NCBI RefSeq assembly: GCF_014203545.1
Contig: NZ_JACHJG010000001.1
Coordinates: forward strand, 682,001-746,000
DNA: 64,000 nucleotides
Direction: 5' to 3'
Source of the DNA: Streptomyces netropsis
Lineage (GTDB): Bacteria; Actinomycetota; Actinomycetes; Streptomycetales; Streptomycetaceae
Position 1 is the first letter of the stretch, and each line of letters begins with the position of its first letter. The notes beneath the pieces were generated by a model that saw only the letters and a program-made list of their open reading frames with translations, had not been told where the DNA came from and searched no databases. The translations under genes and the position numbers were made by a program. Shown here one piece after another: positions 36,004 through 45,415 of this stretch.

Positions 36004-36041
36004 ATTTCCCAAGCATGACCCATTTGTTTCGCCGAGGTTAA
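36004..36041 (-). promoter_or_regulatory. GlnR-type operator upstream of glnA
   Basis: On the minus strand the series TTAAC-n6-GAAAC-n6-GTCAT-n6-GAAAT fits the GlnR pattern of alternating GTnAC-like and GAAAC-like half sites at 11-base steps. It lies about 100 bp upstream of the glnA start. It is expected to activate glnA under nitrogen limitation. Matching was done by eye against the known consensus. Confidence 0.75.
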
Positions 36042-36103
36042 CCGGAGTGAGGCACTCTCACTGCGGGGACAGGCTGACGGCCGACCCGGGCCGAAAGGAA
36101 CGT

Positions 36104-36595
36104 ATGCGGTCGCAGTACCGTGGACGGGTGGACAACAGGCAAGCAATCGGCTCGTGGCTCTCGGGTCCCCGCGCCGCCGCGGAGGAAATGGGCGTCGAAT
36201 TCGGCTACCGGGGCGAAGGCCTCGGGCTGCCGGAGAAGGGATCCGGGTCCGTCGCCCCGCTCGGGCGGCGTTTCGGGGCCCTCTTCATCGACTGGGCACT
36301 GTGCATGCTCATCGCCTACGCGTTCCTCGCGGACGGCGAACCCCAGCGGGCGGGCAACTGGGCTCTGCTCATCTTCTTCCTGCTCAGCCTCCTTACCGTC
36401 GGGACGGTCGGCTGCACTCCCGGCAAGCGCCTGCTGGGCCTGCGGGTCGTCGGAGAGGACGGCGGGCGGCTCAGCCTGCCCCGGGTGCTGCTGCGCAGCG
36501 CCCTCATTGCCATCGTAGTCCCGGCGGTCATCTGGGACCGCGACACGCGGGGGCTGCACGACCGGCTCGCCCGTGCCGTCCAGGTGCGGATCTGA
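36104..36595 (+). CDS. RDD-family membrane protein
   Basis: A 163 aa membrane protein. The RDD-type features are LGRRFGALFIDWALCMLIAY (with the RR and D positions), a second helix (WALLIFFLLSLLTVGTVGC) and the cytoplasmic loop TPGKRLLGLRVV, then a third helix and DRDTRGLHDRLARAVQV. The ATG at 36104 has AAAGGAA upstream; the GTG at 36128 (VDNRQAIGSW) is an alternative used by some homologues. It diverges from glnA and may share its control region. Function in transport or stress is not established. Confidence 0.85.
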   Translation: MRSQYRGRVDNRQAIGSWLSGPRAAAEEMGVEFGYRGEGLGLPEKGSGSVAPLGRRFGALFIDWALCMLIAYAFLADGEPQRAGNWALLIFFLLSLLTVGTVGCTPGKRLLGLRVVGEDGGRLSLPRVLLRSALIAIVVPAVIWDRDTRGLHDRLARAVQVRI

Positions 36596-36631
36596 ACGAG
36601 CGGACGCCACGCAACGAGCGGACGCCACGCA

Positions 36632-36673
36632 AAGGGGCGGGGCGGGAACCTTTCGGTTCCCGCCCCGCCCCTT
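36632..36673. terminator. Strong bidirectional hairpin terminator
   Basis: AAGGGGCGGGGCGGGAACC pairs perfectly over 19 bp with its complement around loop TTTC. It lies between the convergent RDD and DUF4191 genes. Just before it the 18-mer AACGAGCGGACGCCACGC is present twice in tandem (about 36595-36630). Confidence 0.9.
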
Positions 36674-36699
36674 GCACGTGAAGACGTGTGTAAAGGCCC

Positions 36700-37380
36700 T
36701 CAGCGGCCCTTCGGCATCCGCATGCCCTTGGGCATCGGACCCTTCGGGATGGGCATGTTGCTCATGAGGTCGCCCAGCGCCCGGAGGCGGTCGTTGACGA
36801 CCGTCACCTGCGCGCCCGGCAGCACCCGCGGCAGCTTGAGCAGCGTGGTGCGCAGCTTCTTGAGCGGCACCTGGCCCTCGCCGTCGCCCACGACCACGTC
36901 GTGCACCGGCGTGTCCGCGACGATGCGCGCCATGCGCTTCTTCTCGGCCGCCAGCAGGGTCTTGACCCGGTTCGGGTTGCCTTCGCCGACGAGCACGATG
37001 CCCGCCTTGCCGACGGCCCGGTGGACGACGTCCTGGCTGCGGTTCATCGCCACCGCCGGAGTCGTCGACCAACCACGGCCGATGTTCTCCAGCACTGCCG
37101 CCGCCGCTCCCGGCTGGCCCTCCATCTGCCCGAAGGCAGCACGCTCGGCCCGTCGTCCGAAGACGATCGCCATCGCGAGGAAGGCAAGCAGGAAGCCCAG
37201 GATGCCGAGGTAGATCGGGTGATCGATCAAGAAGCCGATGGCGAGGAGTACACCGAAGGTGACAATTCCCACAGCCGCGACGACAAGACCGACCTTCGAG
37301 TCGACCTTCTTGGTCATCTTGTAGGTAAGGGCGATCTGCTTCAGTCGCCCGGGGTTCTCGGATGTTTCCTTCCTCGCCAT
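36700..37380 (-). CDS. DUF4191 membrane protein
   Basis: A 226 aa actinobacterial membrane protein (DUF4191). It begins MARKETSENPGRLKQIALTY, followed by two helices (VGLVVAAVGIVTFGVLLAIG and IYLGILGFLLAFLAMAIVFG). A cytoplasmic domain contains NRSQDVVHRAVGKAGIVLVG and ends PKGPMPKGMRMPKGR. The longer frame to 37734 is not supported by any binding site. It lies downstream of a small ORF on the same strand and upstream of no other gene. It is conserved next to lipA in actinomycetes, but the role is unknown. Confidence 0.9.
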   Translation of the reverse strand: MARKETSENPGRLKQIALTYKMTKKVDSKVGLVVAAVGIVTFGVLLAIGFLIDHPIYLGILGFLLAFLAMAIVFGRRAERAAFGQMEGQPGAAAAVLENIGRGWSTTPAVAMNRSQDVVHRAVGKAGIVLVGEGNPNRVKTLLAAEKKRMARIVADTPVHDVVVGDGEGQVPLKKLRTTLLKLPRVLPGAQVTVVNDRLRALGDLMSNMPIPKGPMPKGMRMPKGR

Positions 37381-37390
37381 GTAGCGAAGT

Positions 37391-37639
37391 TTACGTGGCC
37401 TGCGGACCCGGGGCGGCCACGGCCTCCAGTACGTGCTGTGCCTCGCGTCGGTCCTTGGCCCGGCGGCGGTCCTCGAGGACCGCGGTCCAGGCGTTCCTGC
37501 GGGCGGTGCGCTGGCCCCCGCGCAGCAGCAGCCCTTCCAGGGCGCGCAGGGCGCCGGTGACGGACGGAGGCCGTACGGAGAGCGTGGTGGGAAGGGCGGA
37601 AGGCGGTGCGGAAACGGCGCGTACGGTCGCGGCCTGCAT
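37391..37639 (-). CDS. Small hypothetical protein
   Basis: An 82 aa basic protein (MQAATVRAVSAPPSALPTTL ... RALEGLLLRGGQRTARRNAW ... DRRRAKDRREAQHVLEAVAA). The ATG at 37639 follows GAGGGG. It ends 10 bp before the DUF4191 start, so the two are probably cotranscribed from the promoter at 37725-37753. No family recognised. Confidence 0.6.
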   Translation of the reverse strand: MQAATVRAVSAPPSALPTTLSVRPPSVTGALRALEGLLLRGGQRTARRNAWTAVLEDRRRAKDRREAQHVLEAVAAPGPQAT

Positions 37640-37724
37640 TGGCGAAGTCCCCTCGAGAGCGGAAGTGAGGAATGAGGCGCGGGGGGCTGAGTACTGCTGT
37701 GTGTGCTTCTATCGTTACCGAACG

Positions 37725-37753
37725 GTGTTACCAATGGATGACCTGTTGGTCAA
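37725..37753 (-). promoter_or_regulatory. Promoter for the small ORF-DUF4191 unit
   Basis: On the minus strand TTGACC (37748-37753) and TAACAC (37725-37730) are separated by exactly 17 bases. The predicted start of transcription would lie about 80 bases before the small ORF. Confidence 0.6.
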
Positions 37754-37771
37754 ACACCTATGAAACGTTGA

Positions 37772-37816
37772 CGCGGCCCGCACCGCCCCGCGCTCTTGCG
37801 GGGGGTGCGGGCCGCG
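37772..37816 (-). terminator. Terminator of lipA
   Basis: CGCGGCCCGCACC and GGTGCGGGCCGCG form a 13 bp perfect outer stem, extended by GCCCCGC/GCGGGG around a short loop. It lies 54 bases past the lipA stop. Confidence 0.8.
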
Positions 37817-37869
37817 TTGTACGGCATGCCGGGCGGCGGCCGGAGGCCTGCGTGGGCCGGTCAGAGGCC

Positions 37870-38826
37870 TTACGCCGACGCCACGGTCTCGCGCCGCTCG
37901 ATGGCCTGCTGGAAGAGCCGGCCGGCGCGGTAGGAGGAGCGGACCAGCGGCCCGGACATCACACCGGAGTAGCCGATCGCGTCGGCCTCGTCCTTCAGCT
38001 CCACGAACTCCTGCGGCTTCACCCAGCGCTCGACGGGGTGGTGCCGGGGCGAGGGGCGCAGGTACTGGGTGATGGTGATCAGCTCGCAGCCCGCCTCGTG
38101 CAGATCGCGCAGCGCCTCGCTGACCTCCTCACGGGTCTCGCCCATGCCCAGGATCAGGTTGGACTTGGTCACCAGGCCCGCCTCACGGGCCTTGGTGATG
38201 ACCTCCAGCGAACGCTCGTAGCGGAAGCCGGGGCGGATGCGCTTGAAGATCCGGGGCACGGTCTCCACGTTGTGGGCGAGCACCTCGGGGCGCGCGGAGA
38301 AGACCTCGGCCAGCTGCTCGGGCACCGCGTTGAAGTCGGGGATCAGCAGCTCGACCTTGGTGTGGCCGCCCTCGCGCCCCGCCGTCATGGCGTGGATCTG
38401 GCGCACGGTCTCCGCGTACAGCCAGGCGCCGCCGTCCTCGAGGTCGTCGCGCGCGACGCCGGTGATGGTGGCGTAGTTCAGGTCCATGGTGACGACGGAC
38501 TCGCCCACGCGGCGCGGCTCGTCGAGGTCCAGCGCCTGCGGCTTGCCCGTGTCGATCTGGCAGAAGTCACAGCGCCGGGTGCACTGGTCACCGCCGATGA
38601 GGAAGGTGGCCTCGCGGTCCTCCCAGCATTCGTAGATGTTCGGACAGCCGGCCTCCTGGCACACGGTGTGCAGGCCCTCGCTCTTCACGAGGTTCTGCAT
38701 CTTGGTGTACTCGGGGCCCATCTTCGCCCGGGTCTTGATCCACTCGGGCTTGCGCTCGATGGGGGTCTGGCTGTTCCGGACCTCCAGGCGCAGCATCTTG
38801 CGTCCGTCGGGTGCGACAGCGGACAC
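37870..38826 (-). CDS. lipA: Lipoyl synthase
   Basis: Radical-SAM enzyme that inserts two sulfurs into protein-bound octanoyl groups; 318 aa. The auxiliary cluster motif [12 protein letters not shown] and the radical-SAM motif CTRRCDFC are intact. MGETREEV and [10 protein letters not shown] are further LipA motifs. The GTG start is at 38826. It lies downstream of lipB on the same strand (171 bp gap), so lipoate transfer and synthesis are adjacent. Client proteins include the E2 subunit encoded at 48.7 kb. Confidence 0.97.
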   Translation of the reverse strand: MSAVAPDGRKMLRLEVRNSQTPIERKPEWIKTRAKMGPEYTKMQNLVKSEGLHTVCQEAGCPNIYECWEDREATFLIGGDQCTRRCDFCQIDTGKPQALDLDEPRRVGESVVTMDLNYATITGVARDDLEDGGAWLYAETVRQIHAMTAGREGGHTKVELLIPDFNAVPEQLAEVFSARPEVLAHNVETVPRIFKRIRPGFRYERSLEVITKAREAGLVTKSNLILGMGETREEVSEALRDLHEAGCELITITQYLRPSPRHHPVERWVKPQEFVELKDEADAIGYSGVMSGPLVRSSYRAGRLFQQAIERRETVASA

Positions 38827-38997
38827 GTCCGGCTCCCTACGACTTCGATTCTTCGGCGGACACCAGGGTACGCCCGTTAATTGTGCGTCTTTACGTGCAG
38901 ACCAACCTGGGGAGACCGGGGGCCATTCCCCGGACTGATCCCAGCGGGTCCTCGGCCGGCCGTCAGACCGGTCGTCCAGCGGCCCCCGAGTCCGTCG

Positions 38998-39780
38998 TCA
39001 CACCGCCCGTGGCAGGGGTTCCGCCGACTCCAGGATCTCCCGCAGGTGCTTCTCCACGACCGGCAGGACCTCGGCGACCGGCACGCGCCGGCCCAACTCG
39101 TTGGAGAGCGAGGTCACGCCCGCGTCGCGGATGCCGCAGGGCACGATCCGGTCGAACCAGGTGTTGTCGGGGTCACAGTTCAGCGAGAAGCCGTGCATCG
39201 TCACGCCCTTGGCGATGCGGATGCCGATCGCGGCGAGCTTGCGGTCCTCACGGCGCTGGCCGGCGTTGGACGGAGCGTACTCCGGGCCGTTCAGCCGGGC
39301 GTCGAACTCCTCGTCCGTCAGTCGCGGGTCGAAGTCCAGGCTGAGGCCGCCGAGAGCCGGGCGGTCGGCCACGGGGTCGCCCAGCACCCACACCCCGCTG
39401 CGGCCCTCGATCCGGGTGGTCTCCAGACCGAAGTCGGCACAGGCGCGGATCAGTGCCTCCTCCAGGCGCCGCACGTGCGCGATGACGTCCACCGGGCGCG
39501 GCAGCTTCAGGATGGGGTAGCCGACGAGCTGTCCCGGGCCGTGCCAAGTGATTTTTCCGCCACGATCGACATCGATCACGGGGGTGCCATCCAGGGGGCG
39601 CTCGCTGTCCTCCGTGCGCCGTCCCGCGGTGTAGACCGCCGGGTGCTCCAGCAGCAGGCAGGTGTCCGGGAGCTCGTCCGCGAAGCGGGCCGCGTGCACC
39701 CGTCGCTGCTCCTGCCAGGCCTCCTGGTACTCGACGGCGTCCGTTCCGAAGCCCAGGTGGACAAAGCGCAGCTCACTCAC
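38998..39780 (-). CDS. lipB: Octanoyltransferase
   Basis: Transfers octanoyl from acyl carrier protein to lipoyl domains; 260 aa. Active-site features are [31 protein letters not shown] with the catalytic Lys, and [14 protein letters not shown] with the nucleophile Cys. The GTG at 39780 follows GAGGAG; the frame open to 39858 is not translated on this evidence. It is upstream of lipA. Confidence 0.96.
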   Translation of the reverse strand: MSELRFVHLGFGTDAVEYQEAWQEQRRVHAARFADELPDTCLLLEHPAVYTAGRRTEDSERPLDGTPVIDVDRGGKITWHGPGQLVGYPILKLPRPVDVIAHVRRLEEALIRACADFGLETTRIEGRSGVWVLGDPVADRPALGGLSLDFDPRLTDEEFDARLNGPEYAPSNAGQRREDRKLAAIGIRIAKGVTMHGFSLNCDPDNTWFDRIVPCGIRDAGVTSLSNELGRRVPVAEVLPVVEKHLREILESAEPLPRAV

Positions 39781-40064
39781 GGCAGCTCCTCTTCGAACCA
39801 TTTCGAACCTTGCGTGGTCTGTCTCGGTGTTCCCGCGCCGTTTCCCGCGCCCCTGCAACTGTACGGCGGGGCTCCGACAACCCTGCGGGCGGCCGACTCC
39901 GGGAGCGGTCGGGGCACCACCAAGATCGACCCGGACGGCCCTCCGGGCGTATTTGATCTGTCCTCACACGATCGGATGAATGCGGGGCGAAGGCGGCGAT
40001 CGGGGCGGCGGACGACGCTAAATTCACGCCGTTCCAGAGGGCGATCAGGGAGACCGGCAGGCTG

Positions 40065-41510
40065 ATGACGGAACGACCCCCACAGCGCATCCCCAACCGT
40101 CAGCTCGCCGCGCTCATCGCGGAGGCCGGCTTCTCCAACGCGGGGCTCGCTCGTCGTGTCGATCAGTTAGGGCTGGAGCACGGCCTTGACCTGCGATACG
40201 ACAAGACGTCCGTCACCCGGTGGCTGCGCGGACAGCAGCCACGCGGTACGACCCCGGCGCTGATCGCCGAGGTCTTCACCCGACGGCTCGGGCGGCGGCT
40301 GTCCGCACAGGATCTCGGGCTCGACGCGTGTGCGCCGGTGTACGCCGGTCTCGAATTCGCCGCGTCCCCCGAAGAGGCCATTGACATCGTCAGCGGGCTC
40401 TGGCGCAAGGACTCCGGGAGCCATACCGAGCTCCGGAAGATCGCGTTCACCCCGGCCGGGCTGGTGGTGCCCAGCCGCGACTGGCTGATCGGGCGGGCCG
40501 ACGAGCGCGTGGCGCGCGGCGGTCCGCCGCCCGCGGCGGACACCGCCCGGGTGCCCCTCCAGGCGCGGGGCGCCCCGTCCCGCCAGCGGAGCGCCGAGCG
40601 GGGGCCGGGCGGCCGGGTCTCGATGGGCGACATCGCGGCCCTGCGGTCGGTGGGCGAGCTGTTCCGCACCCTCGACCACGCCTATGGCGGCGGCCACGCC
40701 CGGCAGGCCCTGGTGCGCTATCTGGAGCACGAGGCCGAGCCGATGCTCCGGGGCACCTACGGGGAGGCCATCGGCCGCCGGCTGTTCGCGGCGGCCGCGG
40801 ACCTCACCCGGCTCGCGGGATGGACGTCGTACGACATCGCGGCCCACGGGCTGGCGCAGCGGTACTTCGTCCAGGCGCTGCGGCTGGCCCAGGCGGCGGG
40901 CGACCGGGCCTACGGGAGCTATGTGCTGGTCACCATGAGCCGGCAGGCCGTGTACCTGGGGCACGGGCGCGAGGCGGTGCAGCTCGCGCGGGTGGCGCAG
41001 CAGGGCGTGGGCTCCGGCGCGCCGCCCGTCGTCCAGTCGCTGCTGCACGCCGTGGAGGCGCGCGGGCACGGTGTGCTCGGCGAGGTGCGGGCGTGCTCGG
41101 CGTCGCTCGCGCGGGCCGAGCGGGCGCTGGAGACGTCCCGGCCGGGCGACGACGTGCCGTACTGGGCGCGCTTCTTCGACGAGGCGCAGCTGGCGGACGA
41201 ATTCGCCCACTGCCACCGCGATCTCCAGCAGTACCGCGCGGCGGCGCAGCACGCGGAGCGCTCGCTCCAGCTGCGCAGCGCGTCCTACGCCCGCAGCAGG
41301 CTCTTCTGCAAGGTGGTGCTGGCCTCGGCCCGGCTGGGGCTCGGGGAGCTGGAGCAGGCGTGCGCGCTCGGCGTGGAGGCGGCCCAGCAGGGCGCCGAGA
41401 TGCGCTCGGTCCGCGCGCTGGAGTACATCCGCGACTTCGAGCGGCGCCTGGAGCCGTACCGCGACGCGGCGCCGGCGAGGGCGTACCGGGAGAAGGTGGC
41501 GGCTCTCTGA
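40065..41510 (+). CDS. Helix-turn-helix regulator with TPR-like repeats (NsdA-like)
   Basis: A 481 aa cytoplasmic regulator. The N-terminal region (PNRQLAALIAEAGFSNAGLA ... TSVTRWLRGQQPRGTTPALI) is a lambda-repressor-like helix-turn-helix. Residues about 190-470 are helical repeats of TPR type (GDRAYGSYVLVTMSRQAVYL, YARSRLFCKVVLASARLGLG). This architecture matches a family of Streptomyces developmental or antibiotic regulators that includes NsdA. The exact target is unknown. It diverges from lipB with a 284 bp gap that shows no gene. Confidence 0.87.
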   Translation: MTERPPQRIPNRQLAALIAEAGFSNAGLARRVDQLGLEHGLDLRYDKTSVTRWLRGQQPRGTTPALIAEVFTRRLGRRLSAQDLGLDACAPVYAGLEFAASPEEAIDIVSGLWRKDSGSHTELRKIAFTPAGLVVPSRDWLIGRADERVARGGPPPAADTARVPLQARGAPSRQRSAERGPGGRVSMGDIAALRSVGELFRTLDHAYGGGHARQALVRYLEHEAEPMLRGTYGEAIGRRLFAAAADLTRLAGWTSYDIAAHGLAQRYFVQALRLAQAAGDRAYGSYVLVTMSRQAVYLGHGREAVQLARVAQQGVGSGAPPVVQSLLHAVEARGHGVLGEVRACSASLARAERALETSRPGDDVPYWARFFDEAQLADEFAHCHRDLQQYRAAAQHAERSLQLRSASYARSRLFCKVVLASARLGLGELEQACALGVEAAQQGAEMRSVRALEYIRDFERRLEPYRDAAPARAYREKVAAL

Positions 41511-41555
41511 GCCTCCCTCCGGGCCGTGGTGGGTGCACCTCCGCTGCGCGGTGGT

Positions 41556-41755
41556 GTCCTCAATCGCCGGACGGGCTGGATTTGGCTGGGCTCAGCCGAA
41601 ACCAAGCCTGTCCGGCGCTTGAGGACGCGCCCGCAGGGCGCTCGCCGCCGCAGGCGGCACGGCGGACCCGTAGCCGGAGATCCGTCGGCCAGGCGAGAGG
41701 CGCTCGCCGCCGCAGGCGGCACGACGAGCCCCTGCCGGAGATCCGTCGGCCAGGC
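41556..41755 (+). repeat. Compound palindromic repeat, copy 4, with duplicated tail
   Basis: The left arm is at 41556-41578 and the right arm at 41604-41626. GCGCCCGCAGGGCGC follows at 41627-41641 and GCCGCCGCAGGCGGC at 41644-41658. The tail module starting GCGCTCGCCGCCGCAGG is then repeated with a 62 bp period (41638 and 41700), both copies running through CCGGAGATCCGTCGGCCAGG. It separates two convergent genes, and the tail touches the oxidoreductase stop. Confidence 0.85.
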
Positions 41756-43075
41756 CTACGCCACCTGCAAGGTATGCGCGTCGAAGTCCGAACGGATGCC
41801 GAAGTCGCGGAGGACCGCGTGGGCGGCGCGGCGGCCGGAGTGCAGCGCGCCCTGGACGGTGCTGGTGTCGCGGTGGTCGCCGCAGACGTACAGGCCGTCC
41901 AGGATCCGCACCGGGCGGCGTACGTCGTGGGGCGCGGGCATGGCCGGGACCGCGTCGGGGTCGTGGTGGGCGGCGAGGAGCCGCCAGCCCGCGGTGGACG
42001 TGCCGTAGACGCGGGCGAGTTGGGCGCGGGCCGCACGGTCCAGCTCGGCGGTGGGCAGCCCGGCGGCCGCGCCGAGCACCGTCGAGGTGATCAGCGGCCG
42101 GCCGTCGGGTGCCCGTGAGGGGTCCACCTCGCTGGCGACCGTGGTGTGCGCGACCGGGCCGCGGCCGGTGGTGAGGACGAGCGACGCGTCGCGCAGCGGC
42201 GGTTCGTCGGCCGTGTGGTGCAGCACCGTCACGGGGTGGAAGTCGGGCAGCCGCAGGCCCGGGATGAGTTCGGCGGCGGCGCGGGCCCCGGTGGCCACGA
42301 TCACCGAGCGGCAGCCGATCTCGCCGTGCCCGGCCGTGCTGACGGAGGTGGTGCAGGCGGCCTTGGCGTGGATGCCCGTCCGGACCGTGCCGGGCGGCAG
42401 CGCCGCCGCCAGCAGCGCCGGGACGGTGTCCGCGCCGCCGGCCGGCAGACACAGGCGGCCCCGCGCGTAGCCACGCAGCACGAGGTCGGCGCAGCGGCTG
42501 GAGGTGGTCAGGTCCGGGTCGCACAGCAGGGACGTCAGCAGGGGGCGCAGGAAGCCCTCGACCGTACGGGCCGGCAGGCCGCGGGTGGTGAGGGTGTCGG
42601 CGGTGGGCCGGTCGGGCCGGGCCAGCATCCGGTTGGTGGACAAGGTGGCGAGGCGGGCCAGCGCCGCGCCGAGCCGGGCCTGGTCGAGGCCTCCGCCGCG
42701 CGGCGCCCGGGCGGCCGTGGCGAAGGCCCGCGCGGTGGTGAACGCGCGGCGGGCGCCACGGGGTTCACCGGTGCGCTGGATGCGGCCCCCGGAGTGGACG
42801 AGCACACCGGGGGTGAAGGGGCGCAGGGCGAGCGCGCCGAGCCCGGGTGCCAGCAGTTCGGGGAAGGAGGTATTGAGCAACTGGCCCGTGCGGTCGAGCC
42901 GGAAGCCGTCGACCGTATCGGTCGTCATCCGGCCGCCCACGTAAGGAGCGGCCTCCAGGACCGTGACTGTTACCCCGGCGCTGGTGAGCTGATGAGCCGC
43001 AGAGAGACCGGCGAGGCCGGCTCCCACGATGACGACGTCAGCGTGCTGTGCGGTGTCGCGTGCGCTGCTGAGCAC
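41756..43075 (-). CDS. FAD-dependent amine oxidase-type oxidoreductase
   Basis: A 439 aa flavoprotein. The N-terminal dinucleotide fold is ADVVIVGAGLAGLSAAHQL, followed by VLEAAPYVGGRMTTDTVDGF, both typical of the amine oxidase/protoporphyrinogen oxidase/phytoene desaturase superfamily. The C-terminal FAD segment is DGLYVCGDHRDTSTVQGAL. The GTG at 43075 follows GGGAGGG. The substrate is unknown; no carotenoid genes adjoin. Confidence 0.88.
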   Translation of the reverse strand: MLSSARDTAQHADVVIVGAGLAGLSAAHQLTSAGVTVTVLEAAPYVGGRMTTDTVDGFRLDRTGQLLNTSFPELLAPGLGALALRPFTPGVLVHSGGRIQRTGEPRGARRAFTTARAFATAARAPRGGGLDQARLGAALARLATLSTNRMLARPDRPTADTLTTRGLPARTVEGFLRPLLTSLLCDPDLTTSSRCADLVLRGYARGRLCLPAGGADTVPALLAAALPPGTVRTGIHAKAACTTSVSTAGHGEIGCRSVIVATGARAAAELIPGLRLPDFHPVTVLHHTADEPPLRDASLVLTTGRGPVAHTTVASEVDPSRAPDGRPLITSTVLGAAAGLPTAELDRAARAQLARVYGTSTAGWRLLAAHHDPDAVPAMPAPHDVRRPVRILDGLYVCGDHRDTSTVQGALHSGRRAAHAVLRDFGIRSDFDAHTLQVA

Positions 43076-43345
43076 GTGCCCTCCCGGGGTCGGTCCGCTC
43101 ACTCGGGGGCCTGATGCCCTCAACGGGCGGCGGGGAAGCGCGAGTTTGCCTCGACCGTAGAGAGAAATTCGGTCAATAACAGTCGCGCACAAACAGGGCA
43201 CGGTCGCACAGCGGTCGCACGGTGCACAGTCCGCTGCCCGGACCCCTGGCTGAGGCCCCTCCAAGGACCCGAAGCGCGCCCGGCTCACACCGGTGGCCCG
43301 CGCCGGTGTTCCGCCAGGTACGGGCCCCGTGGAGCGGCCCGGGTG

Positions 43346-44245
43346 TCAGCGCGGAGCCGTCAGCGCCGCCCGTAGCGCCCCCTCGATGTCCGGGAAGGCG
43401 AAGTCGAAGCCGGAGTCCAACAGCCGCCGGGGCAGCACCCGCTGACTGGCCAGGACATCCGTGGACATCTCGCCCAGCGCCAGCTTGAGCGCGGGGGTGG
43501 GCACGGGGAACGGGGTCGGGCGGCGCAGGACGCGGCCCATGGCGGCCGTCACCTCGCGGTTGGTGACGGGGTTCGGCGCGGTGAGATTGACGGGCCCCGA
43601 CAACCCCGCGGTGTCCAGAAGGTGGCGCAGCGCGGCGATGTGGTCCCGCAGGGCGATGAAGCTCCAGTACTGGCGGCCGCTCCCCAGCCGTCCCCCGAGG
43701 CCCAGCTTGAAGAGCGGGAAGAGCCGGCCCCACGCGCCGCCGCCCCGGGCCACGACCAGCCCGGTGCGGGCGAACACGGTCCGTACACCCGCCTCCACGG
43801 CCGGGCCGGCCGCCGCCTCCCACTCCCGGCAGAGGTCCGCGAGGAAGCCGTGGCCGGGAGCCGCGGCCTCGTCGACGGCCCGGTCCCCGGTGTCCCCGTA
43901 GATGCCGACCGCGCTGCCGCTGATCAGCACGCGCGGCGGGGTGGGGAGGACGGCGAGGGCCTCGGCGATCGTGGCGGTGCCCAGCACCCGGCTGTCGTGG
44001 AGCTCCCGCTTGTAGGCAGCGGTCCAGCGGTGGTCCCCGATGCCCGCGCCCGCCAGGTGCACCACGGCCTCGCACCCGGCGAGGCCGCCGGTGTCGACCC
44101 GGCCGCCCTTCGGGTCCCAGGTGACCTCGCCCTCCCGCCGTGGCGGTCGTCGTACGAGCCGCACCACGTGGTGGCCGTCGGCCTCCAGGGAGCGTACGAG
44201 CGCCGTGCCGATGAGCCCGGTCGAGCCGGTGATCGCGATCCGCAT
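43346..44245 (-). CDS. TIGR01777-family epimerase (SDR fold)
   Basis: A 299 aa extended-SDR protein of the YfcH/SulA-like TIGR01777 family. NAD(P)-binding is MRIAITGSTGLIGTALVRSL. Family motifs are VVHLAGAGIGDHRWTAAYK, LISGSAVGIYGDTGD and the C-terminal DUF1731-type segment (KLALGEMSTDVLASQRVLPR). The start is ATG 44245, or 44254 nine bases upstream. It diverges from the GNAT gene with a 69 bp spacer. Function is unknown. Confidence 0.9.
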   Translation of the reverse strand: MRIAITGSTGLIGTALVRSLEADGHHVVRLVRRPPRREGEVTWDPKGGRVDTGGLAGCEAVVHLAGAGIGDHRWTAAYKRELHDSRVLGTATIAEALAVLPTPPRVLISGSAVGIYGDTGDRAVDEAAAPGHGFLADLCREWEAAAGPAVEAGVRTVFARTGLVVARGGGAWGRLFPLFKLGLGGRLGSGRQYWSFIALRDHIAALRHLLDTAGLSGPVNLTAPNPVTNREVTAAMGRVLRRPTPFPVPTPALKLALGEMSTDVLASQRVLPRRLLDSGFDFAFPDIEGALRAALTAPR

Positions 44246-44314
44246 GACGCCCATCCTGCACGGAATTCCGGGCAGGGGGTGGGTACCCGGCCGGGTGCGT
44301 GGCACAGTGACCGC

Positions 44315-44854
44315 ATGCCCGAGCCGGTCATCCGCCCCGCCACCCACGCCGATGACGAGGTGCTCGCCGAGCTGGACCGGCGCGCCTGGTCGCCGCTGCA
44401 CGCGGTGAAGCCACGGCCGCGGGCGCCGTACGAGCCGTTCTTCGACGCCCGGCACCCACCCGAGCACCTCCTCGTCGCGGAAGCGGCGGAAACGGAAGAG
44501 GGAGCGGCGGGCGAGGGCGGCCGGGCGGCCGCCACCGGCCCGCGGCTCGTCGGCTACATCCGGCTCGCCCCTGCCACCCGGCTGGTCTGCAACGCCCATG
44601 TCCGCCAGATCCAGGGGCTGGTCGTGGACGACCGCTTCCGGGGGCGGGGGGTCGCGCGCGCGATGCTGCGGGCGGCGTGCGCGGAGGCGCGGCGGCAGGG
44701 GGCGCTCCGCGTCACGCTGCGGGTGCTCGGGCACAACGCGCCCGCCCGCGCGCTCTACGCCTCGGAGGGCTTCGCCGTGGAGGGCGTGCTGCCGGGCGAG
44801 TTCCTGCTGGACGGGGCGTATGTGGACGACGTCCTGATGGGCCGCACGCTGTGA
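44315..44854 (+). CDS. GNAT N-acetyltransferase
   Basis: A 179 aa acetyltransferase. The acetyl-CoA loop is VVDDRFRGRGVARAMLRAAC, followed by LGHNAPARALYASEGF. The C-terminal EFLLDGAYVDDVLMG resembles RimJ/L-type enzymes. An Ala/Gly-rich insertion near residues 60-75 separates the first strands. The substrate is unknown. Confidence 0.88.
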   Translation: MPEPVIRPATHADDEVLAELDRRAWSPLHAVKPRPRAPYEPFFDARHPPEHLLVAEAAETEEGAAGEGGRAAATGPRLVGYIRLAPATRLVCNAHVRQIQGLVVDDRFRGRGVARAMLRAACAEARRQGALRVTLRVLGHNAPARALYASEGFAVEGVLPGEFLLDGAYVDDVLMGRTL

Positions 44855-44893
44855 CCCGCCCCGGCCGGCCGGGGCGGCCCGGGCGCGGCGGTC

Positions 44894-45415
44894 TCAGGCC
44901 CTGAACCGGTCCCACAGCCTGGGGAACCGTTCCTCCAGAACCGTCTCGTCCTCCAGGTCGAACGGCGAACCCATCGGCTCGGCCGGGGGGCCCGGCAGCC
45001 CCAGGTCCGGGGTCTGCGCCCCCGTCAGCTGCTCGTACGCCTCGTCCGCCGCGTAACCCAGGTCCTCCGCGTCGCCGTCCACCTCTTCGTCGAACTCGTC
45101 GAGGAGCTCCGCGAGGTTGTCCGGATCGTGCACCGCGCCCTCGAAGACCTCGCGGCCCTGCCCGATGAGCCAGCAGCGGAAATAGTCGAACGCGTCATCG
45201 CTCGCACCGTTCAGCAGCACGGCGGCCGCGCCCCACAGATCCCAGAGGTACGCACGGTTGTAGCGCGCCTCGAAGTGCCGGGCGAAGTCCACCACGCGGT
45301 CGGGGTCGAGCTGCACCAGCCGCTCGACCAGCAGGTCGGCCTGATCCTCGGCGTCACCGCCGGCGGCCTCGCGCGTGCTGTCGACCAGCTCCCAGAACTC
45401 CGTCTCGTCCATCAC
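44894..45415 (-). CDS. DUF4240 protein
   Basis: A 173 aa very acidic soluble protein. It starts MMDETEFWELVDSTREAAGG (ATG 45415 or 45412) and contains VDFARHFEARYNRAYLWDLW and FDYFRCWLIGQGREVFEGAV, the hallmarks of DUF4240. Such proteins occur singly or with polymorphic-toxin immunity genes. No toxin is adjacent here. Confidence 0.88.
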   Translation of the reverse strand: MMDETEFWELVDSTREAAGGDAEDQADLLVERLVQLDPDRVVDFARHFEARYNRAYLWDLWGAAAVLLNGASDDAFDYFRCWLIGQGREVFEGAVHDPDNLAELLDEFDEEVDGDAEDLGYAADEAYEQLTGAQTPDLGLPGPPAEPMGSPFDLEDETVLEERFPRLWDRFRA

